Assembly: GCF_023715615.1 (NCBI RefSeq)
Contig: NZ_JAMBOM010000008.1
Span: 36,883 to 100,882 of the forward strand
Direction: 5' to 3'
Origin: Sporosarcina aquimarina
GTDB lineage: Bacteria > Bacillota > Bacilli > Bacillales_A > Planococcaceae
Length of the DNA stretch: 64,000 bases
The translations under genes were made by a program, and so were the position numbers. Each line of letters starts with the position of its first letter. Position 1 is the first letter of the stretch. Below, piece by piece: positions 33,986 to 42,838 of the stretch. The notes beneath the pieces were generated by a model. It saw only the letters and a program-made list of their open reading frames with translations, had not been told where the DNA came from and made no database searches.

Positions 33986-35269
33986 TTAATGACTGACAAT
34001 GTATTCCTCAAGTTTCTTCCGTTCGCGCTCGTCCATTTCTACAACCATCAAAGTGCCGTCTTCTTCGTACTCCGTAGATTTCACATACGTTTCCTCATTC
34101 AGATAGGATACCAAATCTCCACGGTCAAATGGAATGAGTAGTTTACACGTAATATGTTTTTGATAGACTTTGTGCTCAATGAGAGTAACTAACTCATCTA
34201 TGCCCATACCCGTCTTTGCTGAAAGCCAAATTTGGTCATCTTGTACACGCGGGTAATCCACATCACTAGCAAGATCCGCTTTGTTGTAGACGTACAATGT
34301 CGGGATATCTTCCACACCGACTTCTTGGAGTGTTTTGTTCGTGACGTCAATCATATGGCGGTGCTCGGGATTTGCAACATCTACAACGTGGAGTAGCAAA
34401 TCTGCTTCACGGGCTTCCTCTAATGTAGAACGGAAGGCTTTCACTAGATGGTGAGGAAGCTTTGCAACAAAACCAACGGTATCGGTTAAGATGAATGGTT
34501 TGCGATCAATTAGTGTCACGTTCCGAACTGATGTGTCGAGCGTGGCAAATAACATATCTTTCTCCATTACAGTCTTCGCCTCATCACCGTTCGCTTCAGA
34601 TAAAATTCTATTCATCAACGTCGATTTTCCAGCATTCGTATAGCCTACGATTGAAACGACCGGTGTGCCACTACGTTTTCGTTGTTTCCTTTGGACATCG
34701 CGCTGTTGCTTCATCCCTTCTAATTCTTTACGCAACTTCGCAATTTGCTCTTCAATTTTACGGCGATCAAGCTCCAATTTCGTCTCACCAGCACCTTTGT
34801 TTTGGAAGCCGCCGCCTGTTCCTCCTCCTTGCCGACCAAGGGAAGCTCGTAAACCGACTAATCTTGGTAATGAATATTGAAGTTCTGCTAGTTCAACTTG
34901 CATTCGCGCTTCGTGGGTTCGGGCTCTTCTAGCGAATATGTCCAAGATGAGCATCGTACGGTCAATGATTTTCACTTCTAAATCGCGTTCCAAGTTACGT
35001 AATTGTGAAGGGGACAGCTCATCATTGAAAATGATGAGATTTGCTCCTGCTTCATCTGCAAATAATCTTACTTCATCAATCTTTCCTTTTCCGATATAAC
35101 CTGTCGGATGCTTACGCTCTAACTTTTGGACAACACTTCCGACAACTTTCACTCCTACAGCAGCCGCAAGATTACCAAGTTCCTCTAGCTCGTATTCAAA
35201 ATGATCATCGTTCTGCTCTTCTACCCCAACAAGTATCGCGGTTTCTTTTAGTTGTTCCAATTCATCCAT
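33986..35269 (-). CDS. hflX: Ribosome-associated GTPase HflX
   Basis: A 427-residue GTPase that splits stalled or hibernating 70S ribosomes. The N-terminal HflX domain contains KHPTGYIGKGKIDEVRLFA; a glycine-rich linker (LGRQGGGTGGGFQNKGAGE) follows, then a coiled-coil helix, then the G domain: GYTNAGKST (G1), DTVGF (G3) and NKAD (G4). The length matches. The ATG at 35269 follows GAAGGTG. It shares a terminator with the convergent ABC gene; a VOC-family gene lies 30 bp upstream and may be in the same transcript. Confidence 0.96.
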   Translation of the reverse strand: MDELEQLKETAILVGVEEQNDDHFEYELEELGNLAAAVGVKVVGSVVQKLERKHPTGYIGKGKIDEVRLFADEAGANLIIFNDELSPSQLRNLERDLEVKIIDRTMLILDIFARRARTHEARMQVELAELQYSLPRLVGLRASLGRQGGGTGGGFQNKGAGETKLELDRRKIEEQIAKLRKELEGMKQQRDVQRKQRKRSGTPVVSIVGYTNAGKSTLMNRILSEANGDEAKTVMEKDMLFATLDTSVRNVTLIDRKPFILTDTVGFVAKLPHHLVKAFRSTLEEAREADLLLHVVDVANPEHRHMIDVTNKTLQEVGVEDIPTLYVYNKADLASDVDYPRVQDDQIWLSAKTGMGIDELVTLIEHKVYQKHITCKLLIPFDRGDLVSYLNEETYVKSTEYEEDGTLMVVEMDERERKKLEEYIVSH

Positions 35270-35299
35270 TCAAACACCTTCTTCCAATCATTTACCTTA

Positions 35300-35986
35300 T
35301 TATTCAGCTTGCCCTGTCACAACAGTATGCATACGATTCCGTTCTTTCGGATTTTCTATAAAGCGTAATCTTATGTCATTCAACATAAGACTTTCCTTGT
35401 CTTCGGGCTGTACTCCGAGAATCCTACACCAGCGTTCGAGCGCCTGTTTAGGATCTTTAGTAACAAGTCCACATTCCAAAATTCGTTCAGCATCACTATT
35501 CTTAGTGATTACACCTTCTGTACGTAATGAAAGGCGACGATTCTGTTCACTTTCTTCCCATTGAATGAAGAACGGAGCAGGAAGGTCAGTTAAATCCTTT
35601 TCATTCACGAATAGCATTTTCCATTTCTTAAGAGTTCCTGAAGAGGTTAGACGTGAAGCATCGAGCACGCCAGAAGTATGCATCCCCATTCTTTCAAGAT
35701 TCTTATTAAGCAGTTGAATATTATCGGTTGAAATGCATAGCGTACCCCAGCCCTCTCCATAAGTTGCTAAGTCGTGTTTCAATAGCTCGACTAAAGGGTG
35801 TGAGGAGAAATCTGCTACATCCGTGTTTTCAATCGCCAGCCATTCAATATAGGCATTTTGCAAGTAAAGGAGTGCATTGTATGTCCCCCAATGTTCGTGT
35901 CTTCCACCCACAACTGCACCCGGATACTGTTTAGCAACTACTTCCGGTGTACGTTCTGTAAACCAAACAACATGATCGAGTTTCAT
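35300..35986 (-). CDS. VOC (glyoxalase-like) domain protein
   Basis: A 228-residue cytoplasmic protein beginning MKLDHVVWFTERTPEVVAKQ. LDHVVWF with later HEHWGTYNALLYL and YIEWLAI is typical of the glyoxalase-like domain (PF13468 type) found in Bacillales. Two paired beta-alpha-beta-beta-beta modules fit the length. Substrate is unknown. GGGGGAA lies 6 nt before the ATG at 35986; the upstream in-frame extension is not used. Confidence 0.8.
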   Translation of the reverse strand: MKLDHVVWFTERTPEVVAKQYPGAVVGGRHEHWGTYNALLYLQNAYIEWLAIENTDVADFSSHPLVELLKHDLATYGEGWGTLCISTDNIQLLNKNLERMGMHTSGVLDASRLTSSGTLKKWKMLFVNEKDLTDLPAPFFIQWEESEQNRRLSLRTEGVITKNSDAERILECGLVTKDPKQALERWCRILGVQPEDKESLMLNDIRLRFIENPKERNRMHTVVTGQAE

Positions 35987-36039
35987 AACCAGTTCCCCCT
36001 TTACTAGTATCATACCCCACCCGCAGAAAGAAACCATGA

Positions 36040-36066
36040 AAAAAGCCGCCCATTTATATGGACGGC
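36040..36066 (-). terminator. Terminator of putP
   Basis: GCCGCCCAT and ATGGACGGC pair (36045-36053 with 36058-36066), followed by six T on the minus strand. Confidence 0.87.
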
Positions 36067-36073
36067 CACCTAA

Positions 36074-37558
36074 TTATCGATCGCGTTTCAAAAGGTCTAA
36101 TGACTCTGTAAATTCACGCTCGATTTCTTTGTTTTCTTTGTAAGTTGCAAGACTAACAAAATACGTAACGAGCAGACAAACTATGAAGCCAGGGAAGATT
36201 TCATACAAAGTGTCTGATAGTGCTGGAATGTTCCCCCATACACCAACAACGATGGCACCAGCAACCATTCCGAATAGTGCGCCTTTGGCTGTCAGTTTGC
36301 GCCAGTAAAGGGACAAAAGGATGATTGGTCCGAATGCTCCACCAAAACCAGCCCAAGCAAATGATACGAGCTTCAAAATGGATTCGTTATTTGGCCAAGC
36401 AAGCACCATTGCAATGAGTGATACGACAAGTACTGCCATACGTCCAAGGAATACGTATTGCTTATCTGTACCATCCGTTTTGTAAACAGCCTTATATAAG
36501 TCTTCAATCAATGCTGAAGACGTAACGATAAGCTGTGAAGAAATCGTACTCATAACTGCCGCAAGAACTGCTGCGAGCATGATCCCTGCAATGAATGGAT
36601 GGAAAATAATTTGCCCAAGTGCGATGAAGACAGTTTCAGAATCGACTAACTTCGTGCCCGGATTTTGTTGGAAATAAGCAATTCCGACGAGTGCAGTTCC
36701 CACTGCACCGAGTAAGCTTAAAATCATCCAACTAATTCCGATGCGACGTGCACTTTTTGTTTCCTTAACAGATTTAATAGCCATGAAGCGTACGATAATA
36801 TGTGGTTGGCCGAAATAGCCTAGACCCCAAGCAACCGATGAAATGACCCCGAGAAGAGTAGCCCCTTTTACAAGACTAAGCATATCCGGATTCACTGCAT
36901 GGATTGAGTCCACTGTTTCAGGAATTCCGCCCGTCACAAACACAGCAACTACTGGAACGAGAATAAGTGCTAAGAACATGATGAGACCTTGCACGAAGTC
37001 CGTATAACTTACAGCAAGGAATCCACCAAATAAGGTGTACCCAACGACGACAACCGACACAATAATCAGTCCAACATGATAATCCAAGCCGAATGAACTA
37101 AGGAAGAACTTACCTCCTGCAACCATTCCGGAAGATACGTAAAATGTAAAGAAGACAAGAATAATAAATCCGGAAGCGATTCTTAAAAGTCTCGATTTAT
37201 CTTTCAATCGATTTTCGAGAAAACTTGGAATTGTGATTGAATCATTCGTTACTTGGGTATACACTCGTAGACGTGGCGCTACAAAATACCAGTTTAGATA
37301 CGCTCCGGTTGTTAACCCGATTGCTATCCAAACCTCTGGTAACCCTTTGTCATAAATTGCACCTGGCAATCCGAGTAGTAGCCATCCTGACATGTCTGCA
37401 GCACCAGCACTGAGCGCTGTAACTGCCGGTCCGAGTGAACGACCACCGAGCATGTAATCAGTTAAATTAGATGTGCGGCGGAACGCATACCAACCTATGA
37501 AAACCATGGCAGCCATATAGAGCACAATCGCAATTAGTTTGTAACTATCATCTGACAT
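36074..37558 (-). CDS. putP: Sodium/proline symporter
   Basis: A 494-residue SSF-family transporter with about 13 helices. MLGGRSLGPAVTALSAGAAD and SAGAADMSGWLLLGLPGA are helix 1-2 signatures of PutP/OpuE, and GLGYFGQPHIIVRFMA is the family signature region. It imports proline with Na+, as nutrient or osmoprotectant. The ATG at 37558 has AGGGGG 8 nt upstream. It is divergent from the deaminase gene; a -10-like TATAAT lies at 37634-37639 on the minus strand. Confidence 0.94.
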   Translation of the reverse strand: MSDDSYKLIAIVLYMAAMVFIGWYAFRRTSNLTDYMLGGRSLGPAVTALSAGAADMSGWLLLGLPGAIYDKGLPEVWIAIGLTTGAYLNWYFVAPRLRVYTQVTNDSITIPSFLENRLKDKSRLLRIASGFIILVFFTFYVSSGMVAGGKFFLSSFGLDYHVGLIIVSVVVVGYTLFGGFLAVSYTDFVQGLIMFLALILVPVVAVFVTGGIPETVDSIHAVNPDMLSLVKGATLLGVISSVAWGLGYFGQPHIIVRFMAIKSVKETKSARRIGISWMILSLLGAVGTALVGIAYFQQNPGTKLVDSETVFIALGQIIFHPFIAGIMLAAVLAAVMSTISSQLIVTSSALIEDLYKAVYKTDGTDKQYVFLGRMAVLVVSLIAMVLAWPNNESILKLVSFAWAGFGGAFGPIILLSLYWRKLTAKGALFGMVAGAIVVGVWGNIPALSDTLYEIFPGFIVCLLVTYFVSLATYKENKEIEREFTESLDLLKRDR

Positions 37559-37677
37559 AGTTCAATCCCCCTTTTTCTTTTTTATAAGTAACCGCAACCG
37601 CTTTCATTACCTTATGCAAGCCCGGTCAAATCCATTATAGGCAAGTTAGGTATATTGTGCCACACCTATTTTCGATT

Positions 37678-37693
37678 TATTTCCCGGGAAATA
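37678..37693. promoter_or_regulatory. Perfect 16-bp palindrome between putP and the deaminase gene
   Basis: TATTTCCCGGGAAATA is a perfect inverted repeat. It sits immediately upstream of a -10-like TAGTAT (37696-37701) of the deaminase gene and could be an operator. The regulator is unknown. Confidence 0.5.
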
Positions 37694-37719
37694 GCTAGTA
37701 TTCGACAGGAGGAATTCAA

Positions 37720-38199
37720 TTGGATCACGAACGTTTTTTAAATGATGCTATCCATCTAGCAACTGATAGCGTCTTTCAAGGTGGCGGCCCATATGGCGCT
37801 GTCATCGTACGAGATGGTGAAATTATTGCAAGTGGCGTTAATTCGGTAGAAATGGATCACGACCCTTCTGCACACGCGGAATTGGTCGCAATCAGGGAAG
37901 CATGTCGAATCCTTGCTTCGACAGACCTCTCGGATACAATTCTTTATGCGAGTGGCGAGCCGTGCCCGATGTGTTTAGCAGCGTCTTATCAAGCTCGAGT
38001 TGGGGAAATCTATTACGCTTGTAGCAAAAAAGAAGCGATGGAAATCCTCCCTAAACCCGATAAAGTAGAGCACTTTTACAGTGATCAGGATAAGCCAGGT
38101 GCAATGAGGGATATTCCTTTTATGCAATTGGAAACCGATCATAGGCTGGAACCTTTCATAGCAGCTTCCAACCAACAATCCAATACTTCAAGCAAATAA
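37720..38199 (+). CDS. guaD: Guanine deaminase-like nucleoside/base deaminase
   Basis: A 159-residue cytidine-deaminase-fold enzyme. HAELVAI provides the zinc His and catalytic Glu, and EPCPMC the two Cys ligands. The C-terminal domain-swapped tail present in Bacillus guanine deaminase (KPGAMRDIPFMQLE and EPF) is conserved, which favours guanine to xanthine deamination over tRNA editing. The start is TTG at 37720, 6 nt after GGAGGA. A DUF2188 gene follows by 38 bp, possibly co-transcribed. Confidence 0.85.
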   Translation: MDHERFLNDAIHLATDSVFQGGGPYGAVIVRDGEIIASGVNSVEMDHDPSAHAELVAIREACRILASTDLSDTILYASGEPCPMCLAASYQARVGEIYYACSKKEAMEILPKPDKVEHFYSDQDKPGAMRDIPFMQLETDHRLEPFIAASNQQSNTSSK

Positions 38200-38237
38200 A
38201 ATCCCATGTGATGTAATTCAAAGAGGAGGAGTTCCAA

Positions 38238-38603
38238 ATGCCTTGGACAAAAGACGATTATCCAGACACTTTTAAAAATGTAGGAGTGGATGTCCGTAAC
38301 AAAGCCATTGAAATTGGGAATGCCTTACTCCGGGAAGGTTACGAAGAGGGCCGTGCGATCTCAATCGGACTTTCGCAAGCAAGAGATTCAGTTGAAGGGA
38401 AAGCAGAAGACCGCCCTCACTTCGAGGTACGTTCACGAGAAGATGAATGGGTGCTGAAGAAAAAGAGCGCATCGTCTGTTATCTATAAGGAAAACACAAA
38501 AAGTGCACTACTCAAAAGAGCAAAGCCTTATGTAACCGATCATGAAGGTGTGTTAACGGTTTATCACGAAGACGGGACAAAAGAGCAGACGCTGTATGAA
38601 TAA
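38238..38603 (+). CDS. DUF2188-type small protein
   Basis: A 121-residue acidic, soluble protein. Its C-terminal half (HFEVRSREDEWVLKKKSASS and the following RAKPYVTDHEGVLTVYHEDG) matches the DUF2188 pattern. The N-terminal half (MPWTKDDYPDTFKNVGVDVR) resembles the ChaB-like N-terminus seen in some fused members. Function is unknown. The ribosome site AGAGGAGGAG is strong. It follows the deaminase gene and ends at a clear terminator. Confidence 0.78.
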   Translation: MPWTKDDYPDTFKNVGVDVRNKAIEIGNALLREGYEEGRAISIGLSQARDSVEGKAEDRPHFEVRSREDEWVLKKKSASSVIYKENTKSALLKRAKPYVTDHEGVLTVYHEDGTKEQTLYE

Positions 38604-38608
38604 TAGTA

Positions 38609-38639
38609 ACGCATGCCCCTAGTTGGGCATGCGTCTTTT
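38609..38639 (+). terminator. Terminator after the DUF2188 gene
   Basis: ACGCATGCCC and GGGCATGCGT pair over 10 bp, then CTTTTT. The end of the convergent acyl-CoA synthetase gene abuts it. Confidence 0.88.
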
Positions 38640-40277
38640 TCAAGAATGTATCGCTTTTTCTTGAGACATTTCACGTAACTTGAACTTTTGAATCTTTCCT
38701 GAAGCCGTGATTGGATAGGCATCCGTAAATTCAATATAACGTGGGATTTTGTGATGCGATATGGCTCCCTTACAGAATGCCCGGATTTCTTCCTTATCCA
38801 GTTCCACTCCTTCTTTCGGGATGACCCAAGCCATCAGTTCTTCCCCATATTTCTCATCGGGTACTCCTACGACTTGGACATCAGAAATTCCAGGGTATGT
38901 GTACAAAAACTCTTCCACTTCTCGGGGATAAATATTCTCTCCCCCTCGAATGACCATGTCTTTCATGCGACCTGTTATGTCCAGATAGCCTTCTTCATCC
39001 AACCTAGCAATATCCCCCGTATGCAACCAACCTTCTTCGTCAATAGCTTCACGAGTTGCCTCTGAGTTATTATAGTAGCCTTTCATCACATGATACCCTC
39101 GGGTACAAAGCTCTCCTGACTCCCCTGTAGGAAGTTCTTCATCGGTAGCTGGATTAATGATTTTCACTTCTACATGAGGATGTGGTTTGCCGACTGTAGA
39201 CACCCGCTTTTCAATCGGATCATCCGTCTTAGTTTGAGAGATGACAGGTGAAGCCTCAGTTAATCCATAGCAGATTGTAATTTCAGCCGCACCCATCACT
39301 TCGATTACTTGCTTCATCACTTCTATAGGACAAGTTGATCCCGCCATAATCCCCGTTCGCAATTTGGAAGTATCGAAAGTTTTAAAGTCAGGATGATTCA
39401 ATTCAGCTATGAACATCGTAGGGACACCGTGCAATGCCGTACAATTTTCCTCTTGAACTGCACGTAAAACGCGGGCAGCTTCAAACTGTTCAACAATAAC
39501 CATCGTTGCTCCATGAGACACTGCTGCTAGAGTTCCAAGTACACAGCCGAAACAATGAAAAAATGGAACTGGAATACACAATCTGTCCACATTCGACAAC
39601 TTCATCGTTTCTGCGATCATATTGCCGTTATTTACGACATTATTATGAGTGAGCATAACCCCTTTTGGAAACCCTGTTGTTCCAGATGTGTACTGGATGT
39701 TAATGACATCATCCGGACTGAGAGAGTTCTTGCGCTTCACTAGCTCTTCATCCAATACCATGTCTGCGTGTTTTAGAAACTCAGACCAATTGTAAATCCC
39801 TACTTCATTTTTCTCGGTCATTAGAATGACACGTTTCAAATTCGGCAACTTTGGACAATCGATATGCCCCCCGTCGCTTTCCTCTTGGGACGGACAAATG
39901 GAACGCAAAATCTCTAAATAACTAGTATCTTTAAATCCCTCGTCCAAAATGAGAGTAGTGGCTTCAGACTGTTGCAGTAAATACTGTAACTCGGTTGCTT
40001 GATAGTTTGTATTGACTGTAACGAGAACAGCGCCCATTTTACCGGTTGCAAATTGACTCAGCAGCCATTGCGGTTTGTTATCTGACCAAATCGCAACGTG
40101 TTCCCCTTTTTGAATTCCAATCCCCATAAATGCTTTAGCAAGTTGATCCGTTTCTTTGTCGAATTCAGTGTACGTTTTTCTCAATTCTCGGTCCGGGTAC
40201 ACATATGCTTCGTTTTCAGGGTGCAAAATTGCTTGCTCACTTAAAATCTCTCCGACCGTCTTGTTCAGCAGCTCCAT
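38640..40277 (-). CDS. Medium/long-chain acyl-CoA synthetase, AMP-binding family (YngI-like)
   Basis: A 545-residue adenylate-forming ligase that activates a fatty or other carboxylic acid to its CoA thioester. Motifs: YTSGTTGFPKGVMLTHNN (P-loop, A3), CYGLTEASPV (A5), GWLHTGDIA (A7), GRMKDMVIRGGENIYPREVE (A8) and the C-terminal ASGKIQKFKL with the catalytic Lys. It resembles YngI; the acid specificity is unknown. I use the ATG at 40277 with AGGGGG 9 nt upstream. No degradation-pathway genes are adjacent. Confidence 0.9.
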   Translation of the reverse strand: MELLNKTVGEILSEQAILHPENEAYVYPDRELRKTYTEFDKETDQLAKAFMGIGIQKGEHVAIWSDNKPQWLLSQFATGKMGAVLVTVNTNYQATELQYLLQQSEATTLILDEGFKDTSYLEILRSICPSQEESDGGHIDCPKLPNLKRVILMTEKNEVGIYNWSEFLKHADMVLDEELVKRKNSLSPDDVINIQYTSGTTGFPKGVMLTHNNVVNNGNMIAETMKLSNVDRLCIPVPFFHCFGCVLGTLAAVSHGATMVIVEQFEAARVLRAVQEENCTALHGVPTMFIAELNHPDFKTFDTSKLRTGIMAGSTCPIEVMKQVIEVMGAAEITICYGLTEASPVISQTKTDDPIEKRVSTVGKPHPHVEVKIINPATDEELPTGESGELCTRGYHVMKGYYNNSEATREAIDEEGWLHTGDIARLDEEGYLDITGRMKDMVIRGGENIYPREVEEFLYTYPGISDVQVVGVPDEKYGEELMAWVIPKEGVELDKEEIRAFCKGAISHHKIPRYIEFTDAYPITASGKIQKFKLREMSQEKAIHS

Positions 40278-40375
40278 TTCCCCCATCCCCCTATCTAATT
40301 CTAAGTTCCTTCTATACTATCACACTTTTCTGATTGTGATGAATAATTATTAAATTTATATTTACAAATATTCGA

Positions 40376-40413
40376 CAAAAAAACAAGCAAGTGTGTAAAA
40401 TCCCCTGCTTGTT
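40376..40413 (-). terminator. Terminator of the glutamate-synthase-like gene
   Basis: AACAAGCA and TGCTTGTT pair (40382-40389 with 40406-40413), followed by T on the minus strand. Confidence 0.72.
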
Positions 40414-40428
40414 GAGTAGTGTAGTTTT

Positions 40429-41988
40429 TCACTCGATTGGTGTCACTCTACCACGTTCGTCTTTGTAGAACACATGCTGTCTCTCTAATTTTGTCGGGGA
40501 GTCCACTCCGGCTGCTGCTGCAATTCTGAATAATCCCTCGCGCATTGTCAAAATATAATTGGTGACCCGATACTTCTTCTCTTCGACCACGAGACCACGC
40601 TGTAAATGTTTATCTGTCGTAGCAACACCTGCCGGGCATTCATTGGTATGACAGCGTTGCGCCATAATACATCCGACTGAAATCATAAATCCACGGGCAA
40701 TTTGGACGAGATCTGCCCCCATTGCAAGTGCAATTGCTGCTTTGTCTGGAGTTGTCATCTTTCCGGAAGCAATAATTTTTACTCGATCCCGTACTTCAAA
40801 TTTCCTTAATGCATCATCCAGAATCATCAATGCAGATCGAATTGGCAAACCCACTGAATCTGCCAAGTCTTGATAGGTCGCACCTGATCCCCCTTCCGAG
40901 CCATCTAAAGAAATGAAGTCTGGGCCCATTCCAGTTTCTTTCATAAATGAGGCTAATTCTTCTGCATCCGAGATTCCGCCAATTACAATTTTAATGCCAA
41001 CAGGTTTCCCCGAATGATTCCGAATTTTCTCGATGAATGAAAACATAGATGGAAAATCATCAAACTGATGGAAACGGTTCGGACTGTTAATAGTTTTATA
41101 CGGGGTAACATTTCGAATCAATGCAATCTCTTCCGTCACTTTTGAACCTTCTACGTGACCTCCACGCATTTTAGCGCCTTGTGCTAGTTTCAGCTCAAAC
41201 GCTCGGACTTTTGGATTGTCCGCTTTCTCTGTTAACAGGTTCCAATCAAATTCGCCTTCGCTCGTTCGGAATCCAAACAGTCCGGAACCGATTTGCGCGA
41301 TAATATCCGCTTCTCCCACTAAATGGTGAGGAGATAACCCACCTTCTCCGGTATTCATCCATGCACCCGTCGCCATACCGATTCCTTTAGACAATGCCGT
41401 AATCGCATTTTCACCAAGCGCACCATAACTCATGGCAGATTGCCCAAGTAAGCTATGGACGCGGAAAGGATGCTTACAGTTCGGACCGATCACAACTGCA
41501 TCTTCGTCAGGAAGTAACCACGGATCTGCCTTCACTTCTTCTTGGTGCTCTCTGCGGGAGAATAACCCTTCACCATCGACTATATACCTCATTGAATCTA
41601 CTTTACGATCATTATCAACACGCATTTCTTCGTTCTGTTTCGTAAACATCGCATTCCGTAAATAATAACCAGGCGCATCGAAATCACGTTTTGAGCCGAA
41701 TCCAATTACGCTCTTTAAGTATTTCCCCGGTAAAACCATATGCAAATAATCTTCCCGGCTGAAGGGCTTGCCTTCGTTATCGTTATCAAATAAGTATTGC
41801 CTAAATTCGGGACCGACCTTTTCAATCATATATCGAATTCTACCGAGTATAGGATAATTCCGTAAAATAGCATGTTGCTTCTGCTTTCTATCAAATAAAT
41901 ATACATAAGATATTGCCAAAATAGGAATGACGATAAATGCGGATACTATCAGCATAGTGGTTAGTGAAAGTCCTTCAAAAATGTTCAT
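40429..41988 (-). CDS. yerD: FMN-binding glutamate synthase-like protein, membrane-anchored (YerD type)
   Basis: A 519-residue protein. One N-terminal membrane helix (about residues 10-31) is followed by the FMN/Fe-S domain of glutamate synthase: GALGENAITALSKG, NTGEGGLSPHHL, SLDGSEGGSGATYQDLADSV and the Cys-rich CIMAQRCHTNECPAG. There is no amidotransferase domain. Similar stand-alone proteins (YerD) are common in Bacillales; the reaction is not established. The ATG at 41988 has AAGGAG 8 nt upstream. It is divergent from a nitroreductase gene. Confidence 0.9.
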   Translation of the reverse strand: MNIFEGLSLTTMLIVSAFIVIPILAISYVYLFDRKQKQHAILRNYPILGRIRYMIEKVGPEFRQYLFDNDNEGKPFSREDYLHMVLPGKYLKSVIGFGSKRDFDAPGYYLRNAMFTKQNEEMRVDNDRKVDSMRYIVDGEGLFSRREHQEEVKADPWLLPDEDAVVIGPNCKHPFRVHSLLGQSAMSYGALGENAITALSKGIGMATGAWMNTGEGGLSPHHLVGEADIIAQIGSGLFGFRTSEGEFDWNLLTEKADNPKVRAFELKLAQGAKMRGGHVEGSKVTEEIALIRNVTPYKTINSPNRFHQFDDFPSMFSFIEKIRNHSGKPVGIKIVIGGISDAEELASFMKETGMGPDFISLDGSEGGSGATYQDLADSVGLPIRSALMILDDALRKFEVRDRVKIIASGKMTTPDKAAIALAMGADLVQIARGFMISVGCIMAQRCHTNECPAGVATTDKHLQRGLVVEEKKYRVTNYILTMREGLFRIAAAAGVDSPTKLERQHVFYKDERGRVTPIE

Positions 41989-42061
41989 AAGCTCCACTCC
42001 TTTTCTATAGTCTCAAACTGGTGTACCATTAATCACAATCACTAGTTGGAGGCGATTCACA

Positions 42062-42793
42062 ATGGTTATTGACTTACTGAAATCTCATGCATCTGTTCGT
42101 TCCTATACGAATGAGCGTTTATCCACAGAAACAGTCCGAGAACTTGTTACAGCTGGTCAACACGCCGCTAGTTCTCATTTTGTCCAAGCCTATTCTGTTA
42201 TCCACGTAACTGATGCGTCAGTTCGCGAAAAACTAGGTGAGTATTCTAAAAATCCTCATCAGTTTAATGGCGCCGGTGCTGCTTTGGTCTTTTGCGCGGA
42301 TTTCCATCGGTTACAAGTTGCTGCTGCATTGCACAACCGTTCAATCGACTACTCTCACGCGGAAGCCATGCTCGTCGGAACGATTGATGTAGCACTCTTT
42401 GCACAAAATGTTGCCATCGCTGCTGAGTCCAAAGGATACGGCATTTGTTATATCGGGGGTGTCCGCAATAGCCCTGCAGAAATTAGCGAACTCCTCAAAC
42501 TTCCCGATGGTGTAGTTCCGATGTTTGGCATGACAATTGGTGTTCCTGCAAAATCTAATGAAGTGAAGCCTCGTTTACCAGTGGATGCAGTGTTGCATGA
42601 AAATATGTATGACGCTAGCAACTATGAGGAAATACTCCGTGAATACGACGCAACTATGGAGACTTATTATGAAACACGAAGCTCCAATCGTAAGCATACA
42701 GGGTGGACTGAACAGATGGCTGATTTCTTGCAATCTCCTCAACGCCCCTACATGAAAGAATTTCTGAGAGATCGAGGATTTAACTTTGACTAA
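42062..42793 (+). CDS. nfrA: NfrA-type NAD(P)H-dependent nitro/flavin reductase
   Basis: A 243-residue FMN oxidoreductase of the NfsA/Frp group. Blocks include HASVRSYTNERLS at the N-terminus, QHAASSHFVQAYSVI and GYGICYIGGVRN, and the C-terminal GFNFD. Members reduce FMN, nitroaromatics or disulfides with NADPH and are often stress-induced. GGAGG stands 9 nt before the ATG. The next gene, a methyltransferase, starts 46 bp later and may be co-transcribed. Confidence 0.88.
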   Translation: MVIDLLKSHASVRSYTNERLSTETVRELVTAGQHAASSHFVQAYSVIHVTDASVREKLGEYSKNPHQFNGAGAALVFCADFHRLQVAAALHNRSIDYSHAEAMLVGTIDVALFAQNVAIAAESKGYGICYIGGVRNSPAEISELLKLPDGVVPMFGMTIGVPAKSNEVKPRLPVDAVLHENMYDASNYEEILREYDATMETYYETRSSNRKHTGWTEQMADFLQSPQRPYMKEFLRDRGFNFD

Positions 42794-42838
42794 TAGTCGC
42801 TTTTCATCCCTACCTCTCTTGTAAAGGAGTCAAACCTA

